IMG/VR virus record: IMGVR_UViG_3300031111_000010
Coordinates: 1 to 64,000 of that record
Strand: one strand, 5' to 3'
From: a virus
DNA: 64,000 nt
Shown here: positions 8,294 to 15,696 of the stretch, piece after piece
Position numbering within the stretch: position 1 is the stretch's first letter
Layout: each line of letters starts with the position of its first letter
Notes under the pieces: generated by a model
Database searches by the model: none
The model's input: the letters and a program-made list of their open reading frames with translations, nothing else
Told to the model about the DNA's origin: nothing
Made by a program: the position numbers and the translations under genes

Positions 8294-8500
8294 ATGAGTG
8301 AATTAATAGATAAATATTTAGGAGAAGCATCTCTTGAAGAAATGAGCTATAAAAAGTTTGATAAAGAGATAAGTAGAGCAAAGAAAAACAAAACAAGATT
8401 GAAAAATTTAACATCTACTATTCATTCAATGGGTGATGGTGGAATGTTAAAACCTGATGAAGTAAAGAAACTTGTTGATAAAATCAAATCTTTAATGTGA
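8294..8500 (+). CDS. Leader-bearing small protein, 68 aa
   Basis: M-S-E-L-I-D-K-Y-L-G-E-A leader and an all-helical lysine-rich body. AAGGAGAAGTGAT precedes the ATG. Third gene in a row with the Y-L-x-E-A type leader. A late promoter follows immediately. Confidence 0.7.
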   Translation: MSELIDKYLGEASLEEMSYKKFDKEISRAKKNKTRLKNLTSTIHSMGDGGMLKPDEVKKLVDKIKSLM

Positions 8501-8516
8501 AAAAAAAATTAAAAAA

Positions 8517-8524
8517 TATAAATA
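8517..8524 (+). promoter_or_regulatory. T4-type late promoter TATAAATA
   Basis: Exact octamer in an A-rich context, 33 bases before the ATG of the 168-aa gene. The context AAAAAATATAAATATATATG is nearly identical to the one at 13371. Confidence 0.75.
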
Positions 8525-8556
8525 TATATGAGAAGTGAAAAAAGGAGGAATATATT

Positions 8557-9063
8557 ATGAATTATGCAACATTTGCAGCATTGAGTACTTATGGTTCCGT
8601 AGAAAAGGCATTAAAAGCAAAACCAACTGATGGTGATGCATGGCTATTGAACGAAACCTTAATATATCAAGATGGAAGTATGTCAAATCCCGCACCAAGT
8701 GGAGCAGCAATTAAGCAGTCAAATCAGACTCAAAAAGCAACAACAATTACTACTGGTGTACAAAGAAATAAAGGTAATGATAATGTAACATCTTCTAGTT
8801 TTGGAACTACACCGGGAGGTGAATCTATAACCCTAACCTATAATACTAAAGTAGGTGGATCAGCCCAAAGTAGTAAAGGTGGAGGAACTTTTGTTAATAG
8901 AGAAACAGTTCTCAACAGTAAAACACCAGCTATCAGACATAAAGTATCTTGGTATGTAACCGATAGTAATCAGGAAGATGGTTATCGTAGAGTATTTGGA
9001 TTGCTTGAAGACCCAACTAGTACTGCATTGGGTAGAGATGATGATCCTCAAGAGAGAATCTAA
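8557..9063 (+). CDS. Hypothetical virion-type protein, 168 aa
   Basis: Ser/Thr/Gly/Asn-rich beta protein with strong late-promoter and AAAGGAGG signals, implying high late expression. Resembles the 146-aa product at its N-terminus. Probably a minor structural or decoration protein; family not recognised. Confidence 0.65.
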   Translation: MNYATFAALSTYGSVEKALKAKPTDGDAWLLNETLIYQDGSMSNPAPSGAAIKQSNQTQKATTITTGVQRNKGNDNVTSSSFGTTPGGESITLTYNTKVGGSAQSSKGGGTFVNRETVLNSKTPAIRHKVSWYVTDSNQEDGYRRVFGLLEDPTSTALGRDDDPQERI

Positions 9064-9225
9064 ATGAAACAGCTATTAGAGGAAATATGGGAATTTCCCA
9101 TTACTCTTTTAGCATGGATCATATTTCATTTGGCATTAAGATTCGAAAATGCGAAGTGGCTTGACTATCTAACCGATTGGGTTGGATTGGACACAGAAGA
9201 AATTCTGAGAATATTAAATAAGTAG
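9064..9225 (+). CDS. Small single-span membrane protein, 53 aa
   Basis: ATG directly follows the previous stop (TAAATG). Residues 11-27 (P-I-T-L-L-A-W-I-I-F-H-L-A-L-R) form one membrane helix, flanked by acidic residues. A C-terminal amphipathic helix follows. Last gene before the convergent terminator. Function unknown; lysis or envelope roles are possible. Confidence 0.65.
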   Translation: MKQLLEEIWEFPITLLAWIIFHLALRFENAKWLDYLTDWVGLDTEEILRILNK

Positions 9226-9232
9226 TCAATAG

Positions 9233-9273
9233 TGGCGAATAAGAGAAGAAAATAGCTTTTATTCGCCATTTTT
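9233..9273 (+). terminator. Bidirectional terminator at convergent junction
   Basis: Perfect 10-bp stem TGGCGAATAA/TTATTCGCCA with T-rich tail on the + strand. It separates the + late operon from the - accessory block. Confidence 0.85.
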
Positions 9274-9295
9274 GTCTACTTAGAGCTTGCGACAT

Positions 9296-9640
9296 TTAGA
9301 GCTTGAAATCATCCTCTCCAAATTCATCATGAATCGAATGTTCCCGAATGAACTTATCAGCCCATATATTTTTTGCTTCATCACTATGACCATACCCAAC
9401 ACCAGTATATTCATCAATATATTGTTTTGCTTCTTTCAACCCCCATCCTGTTTGTGCTCTTACTTCTTTAATAGCAGCAATCTTTCTACCAGCACGAATC
9501 TCATTAGCAATAGCCATTACATCTGAGAATTTACCACCATATACTATTTTACCTTCACCAAATACAAAATCATTTGGATTGATATCTGATATAACAATAC
9601 AAATACCTCTACCGGGAATATTCATCAATTCACTTTTCAT
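9296..9640 (-). CDS. Ribosomal L7/L12 C-terminal-like domain protein, 114 aa
   Basis: Residues 55-75 (K-I-A-A-I-K-E-V-R-A-Q-T-G-W-G-L-K-E-A-K) match the helix-turn of the L7/L12 C-terminal domain (known pattern K-x-x-V-R-x-x-T-G-L-G-L-K-E-A-K), the part that recruits translation factors. It ends E-F-G-E-D-D-F-K-L, the C-terminal tag shared by many small genes here. It is last in its operon, so the tag is not needed for coupling. Such domains in phages may contact translation GTPases; inference. Confidence 0.75.
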   Translation of the reverse strand: MKSELMNIPGRGICIVISDINPNDFVFGEGKIVYGGKFSDVMAIANEIRAGRKIAAIKEVRAQTGWGLKEAKQYIDEYTGVGYGHSDEAKNIWADKFIREHSIHDEFGEDDFKL

Positions 9641-10117
9641 TTAAAATCTCCATGCAATCATTGTACTGATACACCCACCATCAATAGGCACTATCAGAGT
9701 TTTAAAACTTAATCGATCATATCCAATCTCTACTACAGGAGAGATACCAATAGAAAATCCTTCTACATTAGGAAACTTCTCCTTATATCCATACATCAAA
9801 CCAATCGGTAATGTACCCCTAATAAAAAAAGGATTATTAAAAGGTTTCCATTTAGGTGTCATGAATTCATATCCAGCAGAATATGTTTGATCATAGTGAG
9901 AATTCTTAAATGTCAAACCAAACCATTGATTATATGAAACCATAATTGCATTATTATTTTCGTTATATGGTCTTTTATCAGGTTCATCACGTTCACTCCA
10001 ATGATGTGCAGTTGGAGCATAACCAATGACCAAATCAGCAGCATTACATGATTTACATAAAAGAAATCCAATCAATACTCCAACCAACAAAATATATATT
10101 TTATATCCTTGAGTCAT
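9641..10117 (-). CDS. Signal-peptide outer-membrane beta-barrel, PagP-like candidate, 158 aa
   Basis: Residues 1-26 are a signal peptide (hydrophobic core, then C-N-A-A). The mature part has alternating strand pattern and ends in aromatic W-R-F, typical of outer-membrane barrels. Y-N-E-N, F-K-N-S and G-Y-E-F fall in the order seen in PagP (Y-N-E-R, F-K-D-S, G-Y-G-W), and an H-H-W lies near the position of the PagP catalytic His. The PagP Asp is replaced by Asn, so activity is doubtful. It may alter lipid A or block superinfection; inference. Confidence 0.6.
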   Translation of the reverse strand: MTQGYKIYILLVGVLIGFLLCKSCNAADLVIGYAPTAHHWSERDEPDKRPYNENNNAIMVSYNQWFGLTFKNSHYDQTYSAGYEFMTPKWKPFNNPFFIRGTLPIGLMYGYKEKFPNVEGFSIGISPVVEIGYDRLSFKTLIVPIDGGCISTMIAWRF

Positions 10118-10476
10118 TTTCTTTCTCTTTCGATCTTCAATAGTGGGTTACCATCAATTATATCATCAGCCATATCGACATCCCATAAACCAGTACGTTC
10201 AGCTAAATCATAAGCATCTATTTTCCATTTATCATGCTTATCAAGATAATCAAGACGTTCACTACTCATATCCCATTGACCAGTATCAAAATAGGCACGA
10301 TCTACCTCAGAAACCTCTCTCCTTGGCGTAAAACCACCCTTATGAGCTTTAATACCTTTCATATATCGTTTGAAAGTATGCTTTACACCACCAGTGATAT
10401 CCCAAGGCCAATATGGTAAATGATCCTTAATCCATTTCCAGACATCTTTCGGATATATTTTCTTATCCCAATTCAT
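10114..10476 (-). CDS. Hypothetical protein, 120 aa
   Basis: Trp-rich N-terminus (W-K-W-I-K-D-H-L-P-Y-W-P-W) and charged body rich in D/K. No family recognised. It overlaps the barrel gene by four bases (ATGA) and the SWIM-finger gene in the same way, so the three are translationally coupled. Confidence 0.65.
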   Translation of the reverse strand: MNWDKKIYPKDVWKWIKDHLPYWPWDITGGVKHTFKRYMKGIKAHKGGFTPRREVSEVDRAYFDTGQWDMSSERLDYLDKHDKWKIDAYDLAERTGLWDVDMADDIIDGNPLLKIERERK

Positions 10477-10682
10477 AGTGCAAACTCCATTTCAGTAAAG
10501 AAATCATCACTTCTCACATTGGCAGCTTCTGCTTTTACTTCCCGAATATGCTTGCATTCAGCCCTGCGAAACTTCCAATGTGGACATGAGCAACCCCATG
10601 TTTCACCATCATCAGCCAAACTAACAACATACTCACGGTCAGAACTGTGACTTTTGACATACCACCTTGATACCCATTTCAT
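10473..10682 (-). CDS. SWIM-type zinc-finger protein, 69 aa
   Basis: W-G-C-S-C-P-H-W-K-F-R-R-A-E-C-K-H-I (residues 29-46) is the CxC...CxH SWIM finger seen in DNA-associated proteins. Ends D-F-F-T-E-M-E-F-A-L, a variant of the shared C-terminal tag whose ATGGAG also serves as the ribosome site of the next gene. Confidence 0.75.
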   Translation of the reverse strand: MKWVSRWYVKSHSSDREYVVSLADDGETWGCSCPHWKFRRAECKHIREVKAEAANVRSDDFFTEMEFAL

Positions 10683-10885
10683 AATAAATCTCCTTTTTGA
10701 TTTACTTTTAATGCTCTTTTCTTATCAGCTTCATATATAAGAGAAGAAATCCAAACAGGTATAAATAAAAAAACATACCATGAAACAATAGCTTCAATTA
10801 TTTCATGTATCAACCAATTATTAAAAACTGCATATATAATAACAAAAAGATTGATAACAGTAACAAATATAAATGTCTGTTTCAT
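10679..10885 (-). CDS. Small two-span membrane protein, 68 aa
   Basis: Two hydrophobic segments (residues 4-22 and 33-50), then a basic cytoplasmic tail K-K-R-A-L-K. ATG at 10885 follows AAGGATTTGATC; the TTG six bases upstream is less likely. Unknown function. Confidence 0.65.
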   Translation of the reverse strand: MKQTFIFVTVINLFVIIYAVFNNWLIHEIIEAIVSWYVFLFIPVWISSLIYEADKKRALKVNQKGDLL

Positions 10886-10887
10886 GA

Positions 10888-11271
10888 TCAAATCCTTTTT
10901 TCAAGGTTATTACAACATTCTGGACATCTATCAATCAAATCCAATATCGAAATATTTACATCAACCACTTTATCATAGTGTTGTGGATATGTCAAGGCTA
11001 AATCCGGTACATCCACAAGCGGTGAATTGTGATTATATCCACGTTTCAGCATTTCAGCAGCAAGCACATCATGCCTTGACTGTAAAGCATTCAACTGAAT
11101 CTGTACAACAGGATCAAATCGACCATCGATCTTATGCCCCTTCCGAAATGACGGTATATGTTTGTGAATCTCACCATGCTCACCTAAGAGATGCTTACGA
11201 CATAATATAGCGGGGTCTACCATCCACATACGAATTTTAATCACCACCTTTCTATTGTGTACGTTCTCCAT
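10888..11271 (-). CDS. Pyrimidine-dimer DNA glycosylase family (Pyr_excise) protein, up to 127 aa
   Basis: R-M-W-M-V-D-P-A-I-L-C-R-K-H-L-L-G-E-H-G-E-I-H with later R-H-D-V-L-A-A-E-M-L-K-R-G-Y-N-H-x-S-P-L is the pattern of the T4 endonuclease V-like family (known DenV: E-M/C-L-K-R-G-F-N). These enzymes excise UV-damaged or modified bases. A GTG at 11244 after AGAAAGGTG is an alternative start giving a family-like N-terminus. C-x-x-C near the end is an addition. Confidence 0.7.
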   Translation of the reverse strand: MENVHNRKVVIKIRMWMVDPAILCRKHLLGEHGEIHKHIPSFRKGHKIDGRFDPVVQIQLNALQSRHDVLAAEMLKRGYNHNSPLVDVPDLALTYPQHYDKVVDVNISILDLIDRCPECCNNLEKRI

Positions 11272-11512
11272 TTACCGTAAAAGGAAGACAAAATAAATAG
11301 ACAAAAACACTTCCACGATGATCAGGATTATCATATTGAATTTGCTTATAGTCAATAAGTTTTTTCTTAACAACACCATGATATTTTTTTGTATTGATAT
11401 ATGTACCTACTTCTGCAACAAAACTCAATGGCATTTCAAAATTCTCAATAAGATTACTATAATCAGGTTTTAATGTTATACCATCAATAATGTTTACCAG
11501 ACATTTATTCAT
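11252..11512 (-). CDS. Hypothetical protein, 86 aa
   Basis: ATG at 11512 follows AGGTGCTACTA and overlaps the upstream stop (TAATG). Predicted alpha/beta, ends F-C-L-P-F-T-V-N-G-E-R-T-Q. No family recognised. Confidence 0.6.
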   Translation of the reverse strand: MNKCLVNIIDGITLKPDYSNLIENFEMPLSFVAEVGTYINTKKYHGVVKKKLIDYKQIQYDNPDHRGSVFVYLFCLPFTVNGERTQ

Positions 11513-11808
11513 TAGTAGCACCTGTTCTTTCCAAGGCTTTTCATTTTCAGAAAATCCTTTTTAGGGTAAAAGTAAAACCATACCGGATTCATCAATCCCT
11601 TTTCCTTATCAGCTTTTGCTCTTTCAACATATACTTCATGAAACTTATCAACAGAAACAGTATCACTTTCCATCAATGTTAGTATTTCATCAGGCCGAAG
11701 ATAACCAGACCATTCAGTACCCTGATTGCATCTACATTTCTGAGCAATCTCATATACCTTTTTCTTCAGAGCAACACGTTTTTTATATATATCCAATGCT
11801 TTTCCCAT
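11512..11808 (-). CDS. Hypothetical protein, 98 aa
   Basis: Start M-G-K-A-L-D-I-Y-K-K-R chosen because its ATG overlaps the upstream stop (TAATG) behind GGGGGG. Helical and basic N-terminus, C-x-C near residue 26, aromatic W-F-Y-F-Y near the end. A longer in-frame extension would overlap another gene and is rejected. Confidence 0.6.
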   Translation of the reverse strand: MGKALDIYKKRVALKKKVYEIAQKCRCNQGTEWSGYLRPDEILTLMESDTVSVDKFHEVYVERAKADKEKGLMNPVWFYFYPKKDFLKMKSLGKNRCY

Positions 11809-11939
11809 TATACCCCCCATATAGCCATTTTGATAATGTTCATAACTTGAATAAAAATATACAAGATAAGAAAACCAATTGCCCATTTCAAAACCGTACA
11901 AATAATAGCATCACGTTTATTTGTATTATACACTTTCAT
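11808..11939 (-). CDS. Small single-span membrane protein, 43 aa
   Basis: M-K-V-Y-N-T-N-K-R followed by a long hydrophobic helix (C-T-V-L-K-W-A-I-G-F-L-I-L-Y-I-F-I). AAGGAGAAGAAA lies just before the ATG. Positive-inside N-terminus predicts the C-terminus outside. Confidence 0.6.
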   Translation of the reverse strand: MKVYNTNKRDAIICTVLKWAIGFLILYIFIQVMNIIKMAIWGV

Positions 11940-11949
11940 TTTCTTCTCC

Positions 11950-12192
11950 TTATCTATTATATTGATCAGCAAACTTCTTAAGATCATCAGCATATTCCAG
12001 CTTGAATTCCCATGCTGTATATGGGTCTTCATTACCAAAAGTGCTATGGGTATCGTTATGCCAATCAGCACCACCCCATATGGACAAAGAATCCAAAAGC
12101 ATTGTAAGAGAAGGATTGTTCACCAGAATACCATTATAGATAAACAATCGGCAAGTATTATTAGGCGTTAAACTAAATTCAACTCTTTTCAT
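11950..12192 (-). CDS. Hypothetical protein, 80 aa
   Basis: ATG at 12192 follows AAGGAGAAGAAA, identical to the next gene's ribosome site. Beta-rich N-terminus, acidic W/Y-rich C-terminus. No family recognised. Confidence 0.6.
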   Translation of the reverse strand: MKRVEFSLTPNNTCRLFIYNGILVNNPSLTMLLDSLSIWGGADWHNDTHSTFGNEDPYTAWEFKLEYADDLKKFADQYNR

Positions 12193-12208
12193 TTTCTTCT
12201 CCTTATGA

Positions 12209-12409
12209 TCATTCATACCATTTTCCTTCCCTGCCACAAAGTTCATCAAAACAATCTTCCATCATTTCATTTTGAATTCCATTTCCAATCAATCGAATCA
12301 TACGAACATTGTAACAACCAGCAGCACCACCCAATTTAGGATGATTACATACAAGCACATTATATTCAGCTTTTCCACAATGAATACAGTTAACACATAT
12401 CTTTTTCAT
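12209..12409 (-). CDS. Cys-rich small protein, 66 aa
   Basis: Seven cysteines, including C-V-N-C-I-H-C at residues 5-11, C-N-H-P near 21 and C-x-x-x-x-C near the end. This resembles small phage metal-binding proteins with the C-x-x-C-x-x-C...C pattern. Start overlaps the preceding stop (TAATG). Confidence 0.65.
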   Translation of the reverse strand: MKKICVNCIHCGKAEYNVLVCNHPKLGGAAGCYNVRMIRLIGNGIQNEMMEDCFDELCGREGKWYE

Positions 12410-12549
12410 TATAGCACCATTGCAAGAATAATAACGATGTTAGCGATAACCAGACCAATCATAATCTGATTCCATGCCTTATGATCAAAACGATATTCAA
12501 TCTCATCCATCTCAATATACTCATGATTAAAAAGGTCTTTGTTTTCCAT
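12409..12549 (-). CDS. Tail-anchored membrane protein, 46 aa
   Basis: Acidic soluble N-terminus (M-E-N-K-D-L-F-N-H-E-Y-I-E) and a single C-terminal hydrophobic helix (I-M-I-G-L-V-I-A-N-I-V-I-I-L-A-M-V-L). AGGAGAATGGGC precedes the ATG. Stop overlaps the next start. First described here from the bases, as the frame is short. Confidence 0.6.
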   Translation of the reverse strand: MENKDLFNHEYIEMDEIEYRFDHKAWNQIMIGLVIANIVIILAMVL

Positions 12550-12584
12550 GCCCATTCTCCTGTTTGACTATATAGAGATGCACA

Positions 12585-12776
12585 TCATATGCCAAAATCA
12601 TCATCAAATTGTTTTTTATCGTAAATCATCATTAATCTACAACATACAGCAATAAAAAATACAAAAAATTCAAGAGGTTGAAATAGAATATTAAATAATA
12701 TATCAATAATGGCAATCCAGAACAGACTAAATGAAAATCCCATTATAACTATGAAAAGTAGGTAAAAAAATAACAT
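12585..12776 (-). CDS. Small membrane protein, 63 aa
   Basis: Two long hydrophobic stretches (residues 2-28 and 32-48). ATG at 12776 follows AAAGG. Ends K-Q-F-D-D-D-F-G-I, a weak match to the shared C-terminal tag. Transcribed from the divergent promoter at 12838-12866. A palindrome-like TGACAATTTTTGTAA lies in its leader. Confidence 0.55.
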   Translation of the reverse strand: MLFFYLLFIVIMGFSFSLFWIAIIDILFNILFQPLEFFVFFIAVCCRLMMIYDKKQFDDDFGI

Positions 12777-12790
12777 TTTTTGGCAACCTT

Positions 12791-12805
12791 TGACAATTTT
12801 TGTAA
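12791..12805. promoter_or_regulatory. Degenerate copy of the GACAA-N3-TTGTC palindrome
   Basis: TGACAATTTTTGTAA has one intact and one altered arm of the palindrome found as tandem pairs at 34180 and 62798. It lies in the leader of the 63-aa gene. A single, imperfect copy, so its relevance is uncertain. Confidence 0.35.
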
Positions 12806-12837
12806 CACACATGCTTACGTCATATTCAAATAAAGCA

Positions 12838-12904
12838 CCTATATCAAAATATAAAAAAAATGTCAACAAAAAACTTGACAATCAAGAATCGTGCCATATA
12901 TTAC
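12838..12904. promoter_or_regulatory. Back-to-back divergent sigma70-type promoters
   Basis: Minus strand: TTGACA (12866-12861), 17-bp spacer, TATAGG (12843-12838). Plus strand: TTGACA (12875-12880), about 18-bp spacer, TATTAC (12899-12904). The two -35 boxes are inverted, eight bases apart. They drive the 63-aa membrane gene and Hsp20 respectively. Confidence 0.75.
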
Positions 12905-12935
12905 ATTCAAATCAAGAAAAAAGGAGGAAATCATT

Positions 12936-13295
12936 ATGTTTTCAGAAAGTATTTTAGACAAATTATTTAATCCAACATTTAACACAGCGTTTGAAAGTGC
13001 ATATCAAAGAAACGATGATGGTAATATTGAAATGGAAATTGAAGTACCCGGATTTAATAAGGACACTCTAAATGTGGAAATATCCGAAGGTATTCTAACC
13101 GTTGAAGGTAAAACCCAAAAAAGACAAATCTATAAGCAATTCCAACTTGGTAATGTAGAAGATGTTCAAGCAATTGTTCAAGATGGTATTCTAACTCTAA
13201 CCCTGATGGAAACACAAAAACAGGTAAAAAGAATTGAATTGAATAAACCACAAATCGAAGATAAGAGAGATAATATAATCGACGCTGTTTCCTAA
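12936..13295 (+). CDS. Small heat-shock protein, Hsp20/alpha-crystallin family, 119 aa
   Basis: Residues 20-105 form the alpha-crystallin domain: M-E-I-E-V-P-G-F-N-K-D-T-L-N-V-E-I then G-I-L-T-V-E-G and the C-terminal D-G-I-L-T-L-T-L strand. ATP-independent chaperone; Hsp20 genes are common in T4-like phages, where they may protect phage proteins. AAAGGAGGAAATCATT ribosome site decides the ATG at 12936. Monocistronic with its own promoter and terminator. Confidence 0.92.
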   Translation: MFSESILDKLFNPTFNTAFESAYQRNDDGNIEMEIEVPGFNKDTLNVEISEGILTVEGKTQKRQIYKQFQLGNVEDVQAIVQDGILTLTLMETQKQVKRIELNKPQIEDKRDNIIDAVS

Positions 13296-13320
13296 TTCTA
13301 TTTTACAATCTTAATTATGA

Positions 13321-13352
13321 AATGCTCCTGAGAAATCGGGGGCATTTTTTTT
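13321..13352 (+). terminator. Terminator of Hsp20 gene
   Basis: Stem AATGCTCC/GGGGCATT (one G-U pair) with a nine- to ten-base loop, followed by eight Ts. Confidence 0.8.
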
Positions 13353-13370
13353 ACAAATTCACAATAAAAA

Positions 13371-13378
13371 TATAAATA
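13371..13378 (+). promoter_or_regulatory. T4-type late promoter TATAAATA
   Basis: Exact octamer between the Hsp20 terminator and the leader-bearing ParB-like gene. Ties that gene to late transcription. Confidence 0.75.
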
Positions 13379-13406
13379 TATATGAACAGATAAAATAGGA
13401 GATATT

Positions 13407-14120
13407 ATGCGATTTACAAAATACCTAAAAGAAGAAATTAAAATCAAAGGTGGACAATCAGCCGGGAAACTTGAATTAGACAAAACACCAGTAGAAAAGG
13501 CTAGAGCATTTGCAGAGAAAAAAGGTTTTGATTTAGATAAAGAAATACCAAACTTTGATGAGAACTATAAAAAAGCACAGCAACTAGCAAAATTGGGTAA
13601 GACCAAAAGAAAAGACATGCCTGTAATCAATGATGATGATGTTAAGAAATTCCAAAAGAGATTAGAAAACGGAACACTTGATATCAATAAGCCATTTGCT
13701 AAAGACCCTGATGTTGGTAGTAATCCATTTCCAGAAGGACTAAAAGGATTAGCAGCAAAGAAATGGTTAGAAAAAGGTTTGAAAGATGGATCAAAAACTG
13801 ATGATATAATAGACGTTGATATTACCAAAGTAGCAGTAAAAGATTTAAAGCCTATCCAAAGACAGATATATTATGATAAATCCATGGGAGCAACTATAGA
13901 AAATGGAGTAAAAACATCATTAAACTTTGTAACTAACAAATCATTTTTCATTATTAGTGGTGATAACTATATAATCGACGGTCACCACAGATATCTAACA
14001 GCACTAATACTTGATCCAAAAGCAAAAGTAAATGCACTTAAAATCAATCTACCAATTAAAAAACTATTACCAATGGCAACAGCCTATGGAGATGCTATCG
14101 GTAACAAGAGAAATGCATAA
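13407..14120 (+). CDS. Leader-bearing ParB-like domain protein, 237 aa
   Basis: Leader M-R-F-T-K-Y-L-K-E-E. Residues 140-230 contain V-K-D-L-K-P-I-Q-R and I-I-D-G-H-H-R-Y-L-T-A, the ParB/sulfiredoxin-like nuclease signature with the D-G-H-H-R motif. Family members are CTPase switches, nucleases or kinases, so the activity is unclear. The N-terminal 130 residues are lysine-rich and linker-like. It has a late promoter and packaging leader, hence probably a virion-delivered protein. It sits alone among accessory genes. Confidence 0.78.
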   Translation: MRFTKYLKEEIKIKGGQSAGKLELDKTPVEKARAFAEKKGFDLDKEIPNFDENYKKAQQLAKLGKTKRKDMPVINDDDVKKFQKRLENGTLDINKPFAKDPDVGSNPFPEGLKGLAAKKWLEKGLKDGSKTDDIIDVDITKVAVKDLKPIQRQIYYDKSMGATIENGVKTSLNFVTNKSFFIISGDNYIIDGHHRYLTALILDPKAKVNALKINLPIKKLLPMATAYGDAIGNKRNA

Positions 14121-14124
14121 TGAA

Positions 14125-14328
14125 ATGAGATATACAAGAGAACAACTCAAAGTAATCTTACAATACATCAAAGAAGAAGATGTTGGTGAAATTGAAACTA
14201 TGGCATATGGAACATACACTACATTAGAAACTGATTCAATCAATCGGCTTATGTTAAAATACAAAATAATATGGTTGCATGATGAACCATATGAAGTTCA
14301 ATTGATTCCAAAAGACATATTAATATAG
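14125..14328 (+). CDS. Hypothetical protein, 67 aa
   Basis: ATG at 14125 lies five bases after the previous stop; a weaker ATG three codons upstream runs straight into a stop. Helical N-terminus with K-V-I-L-Q-Y-I-K-E-E-D, basic/aromatic C-terminus. Ends one base before a convergent gene. Confidence 0.55.
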   Translation: MRYTREQLKVILQYIKEEDVGEIETMAYGTYTTLETDSINRLMLKYKIIWLHDEPYEVQLIPKDILI

Positions 14329-14329
14329 T

Positions 14330-14662
14330 TTACAGGAAATATAAATAAGCCATAATTAAAATTGTATAATGTATTGCCTGATCAAAACCAATCACAACGA
14401 AAAACCAATGATATTCCTTTTTTTCGTATAAAACATGTGTAGCTTTTGATGTAAAGAAGTCAACAATAAAATGAGCAACACCAGCATATACAGCATACCA
14501 AATTCCAAAATATAAAAATGGTAATGAATAAACAAAACAATGAGCACCTAATGCCTTTGCTGATTTCCATTTATTATGTGCCATCCATGTTGATTGAAGT
14601 ATAAAATCAGCTAAAAAATGTATCCAAATAATCATTAAAAGGTCATAAACAGGTAATTCCAT
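14330..14662 (-). CDS. DUF3307 family membrane protein, 110 aa
   Basis: H-F-L-A-D-F-I-L-Q (residues 15-23) and H-F-I-V-D-F near residue 64 are the D-containing helices typical of DUF3307, a small family of multi-span membrane proteins in bacteria and phages. Three to four predicted membrane helices. GGGGGAAAG ribosome site. Function unknown in the family. Confidence 0.75.
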   Translation of the reverse strand: MELPVYDLLMIIWIHFLADFILQSTWMAHNKWKSAKALGAHCFVYSLPFLYFGIWYAVYAGVAHFIVDFFTSKATHVLYEKKEYHWFFVVIGFDQAIHYTILIMAYLYFL

Positions 14663-14777
14663 CTTTCCCCCTATTTTATACTAATATAATATAGAATATT
14701 TCTCATTTATCGTGAGCATATGCTAACGTATTATCTATCTTGAATCACGCCAAAATATCCTCATAAATACCACACAC

Positions 14778-14909
14778 TTACATGATCAAATATCCAGCAA
14801 GCAATACAAACCAAGCAGCATACCATGTGTTCCTGCCATCCTGATCAATGATAATAGCCATTGCCATTGTAAAGCCAAGATACGTTCCAAAAAATAAACT
14901 CTTAAACAT
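14778..14909 (-). CDS. Small membrane protein, 43 aa
   Basis: M-F-K-S-L-F-F-G-T-Y-L then two short hydrophobic segments around D-Q-D-G-R-N. AAAGGGGAATAAG precedes the ATG. Small and unrecognised, but the ribosome site and operon position support it. Confidence 0.55.
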   Translation of the reverse strand: MFKSLFFGTYLGFTMAMAIIIDQDGRNTWYAAWFVLLAGYLIM

Positions 14910-14910
14910 C

Positions 14911-15162
14911 TTATTCCCCTTTCTTTTTTATTACAAATATACGTTCAAACCATGACCAATCCAAACTACCAAAAAATCTACTCACTAAAACACATATCTT
15001 AATCAGCCACCAAAAAGGACCATGAACCAATATCGTATACCAATGAACACCATCTAAATCAGGATCAACCCCTCTATCGTTTTCATCTCTCCATTCTATA
15101 TATCGATACAAACCAATAATAGCCCATATCCCTAATACGATTGATTTAAAAAGTAAACTCAT
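14911..15162 (-). CDS. Membrane protein, 83 aa
   Basis: Hydrophobic segments at residues 3-18 and 48-66 around an acidic loop (D-E-N-D-R-G-V-D-P-D-L-D). Overlaps the upstream gene by four bases. Unknown. Confidence 0.6.
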   Translation of the reverse strand: MSLLFKSIVLGIWAIIGLYRYIEWRDENDRGVDPDLDGVHWYTILVHGPFWWLIKICVLVSRFFGSLDWSWFERIFVIKKKGE

Positions 15163-15491
15163 ATCTCAAAATCCTTTAAATCAAACATAGCAAAAGGACA
15201 ATACACAACACCATTTTCATTTATTATATATTGTTTACCTGTATCCATATCCTCTATACCATATAACATAATACGGCTACCACCATCATAATCTTTATTC
15301 TCATCACCATGCCTTGCCTTTGCTACAATTCGATATGTCTTATTTTCTTTAGGTAAATATTTCTCATGATTATATCCACGACCATTACAATCATTAACCC
15401 ATTTAGTCAATCTCATATATTCAGCCATATTCCTATAGCTAGTATATGTACATCCATTTTTAATCACTATGAGAAAATCACCAATTTCCAT
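15159..15491 (-). CDS. Hypothetical protein with tag-like C-terminus, 110 aa
   Basis: Beta-rich, with G-R-G-Y-N-H-E-K-Y-L-P then a barrel-like second half. Ends F-A-M-F-D-L-K-D-F-E-I, a diverged form of the shared C-terminal tag. ATGA overlap with the next gene. Confidence 0.65.
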   Translation of the reverse strand: MEIGDFLIVIKNGCTYTSYRNMAEYMRLTKWVNDCNGRGYNHEKYLPKENKTYRIVAKARHGDENKDYDGGSRIMLYGIEDMDTGKQYIINENGVVYCPFAMFDLKDFEI

Positions 15492-15495
15492 ATTC

Positions 15496-15696
15496 CTAAT
15501 CTTCCTTCAAATGATTTCCGATATCCTTTACTAATTTCTCTATACTTTCATTGGATATCTTCACCGCTTTCTGAACAAATGCATCGATATCATCACCATC
15601 ATATTTCATATATAAATCAGCCAGCAATGATCCAATAAATATATCACGATTGCCAATACCCTTTGTATTTTCTAAAACTCTACTAATCACATCCAT
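15496..15696 (-). CDS. Hypothetical acidic protein, 66 aa
   Basis: Predicted helical; G-D-D-I-D-A-F-V-Q-K-A in the middle. AAGAAGAAA precedes the ATG. Overlaps the upstream Cys-rich gene. No family recognised. Confidence 0.6.
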   Translation of the reverse strand: MDVISRVLENTKGIGNRDIFIGSLLADLYMKYDGDDIDAFVQKAVKISNESIEKLVKDIGNHLKED

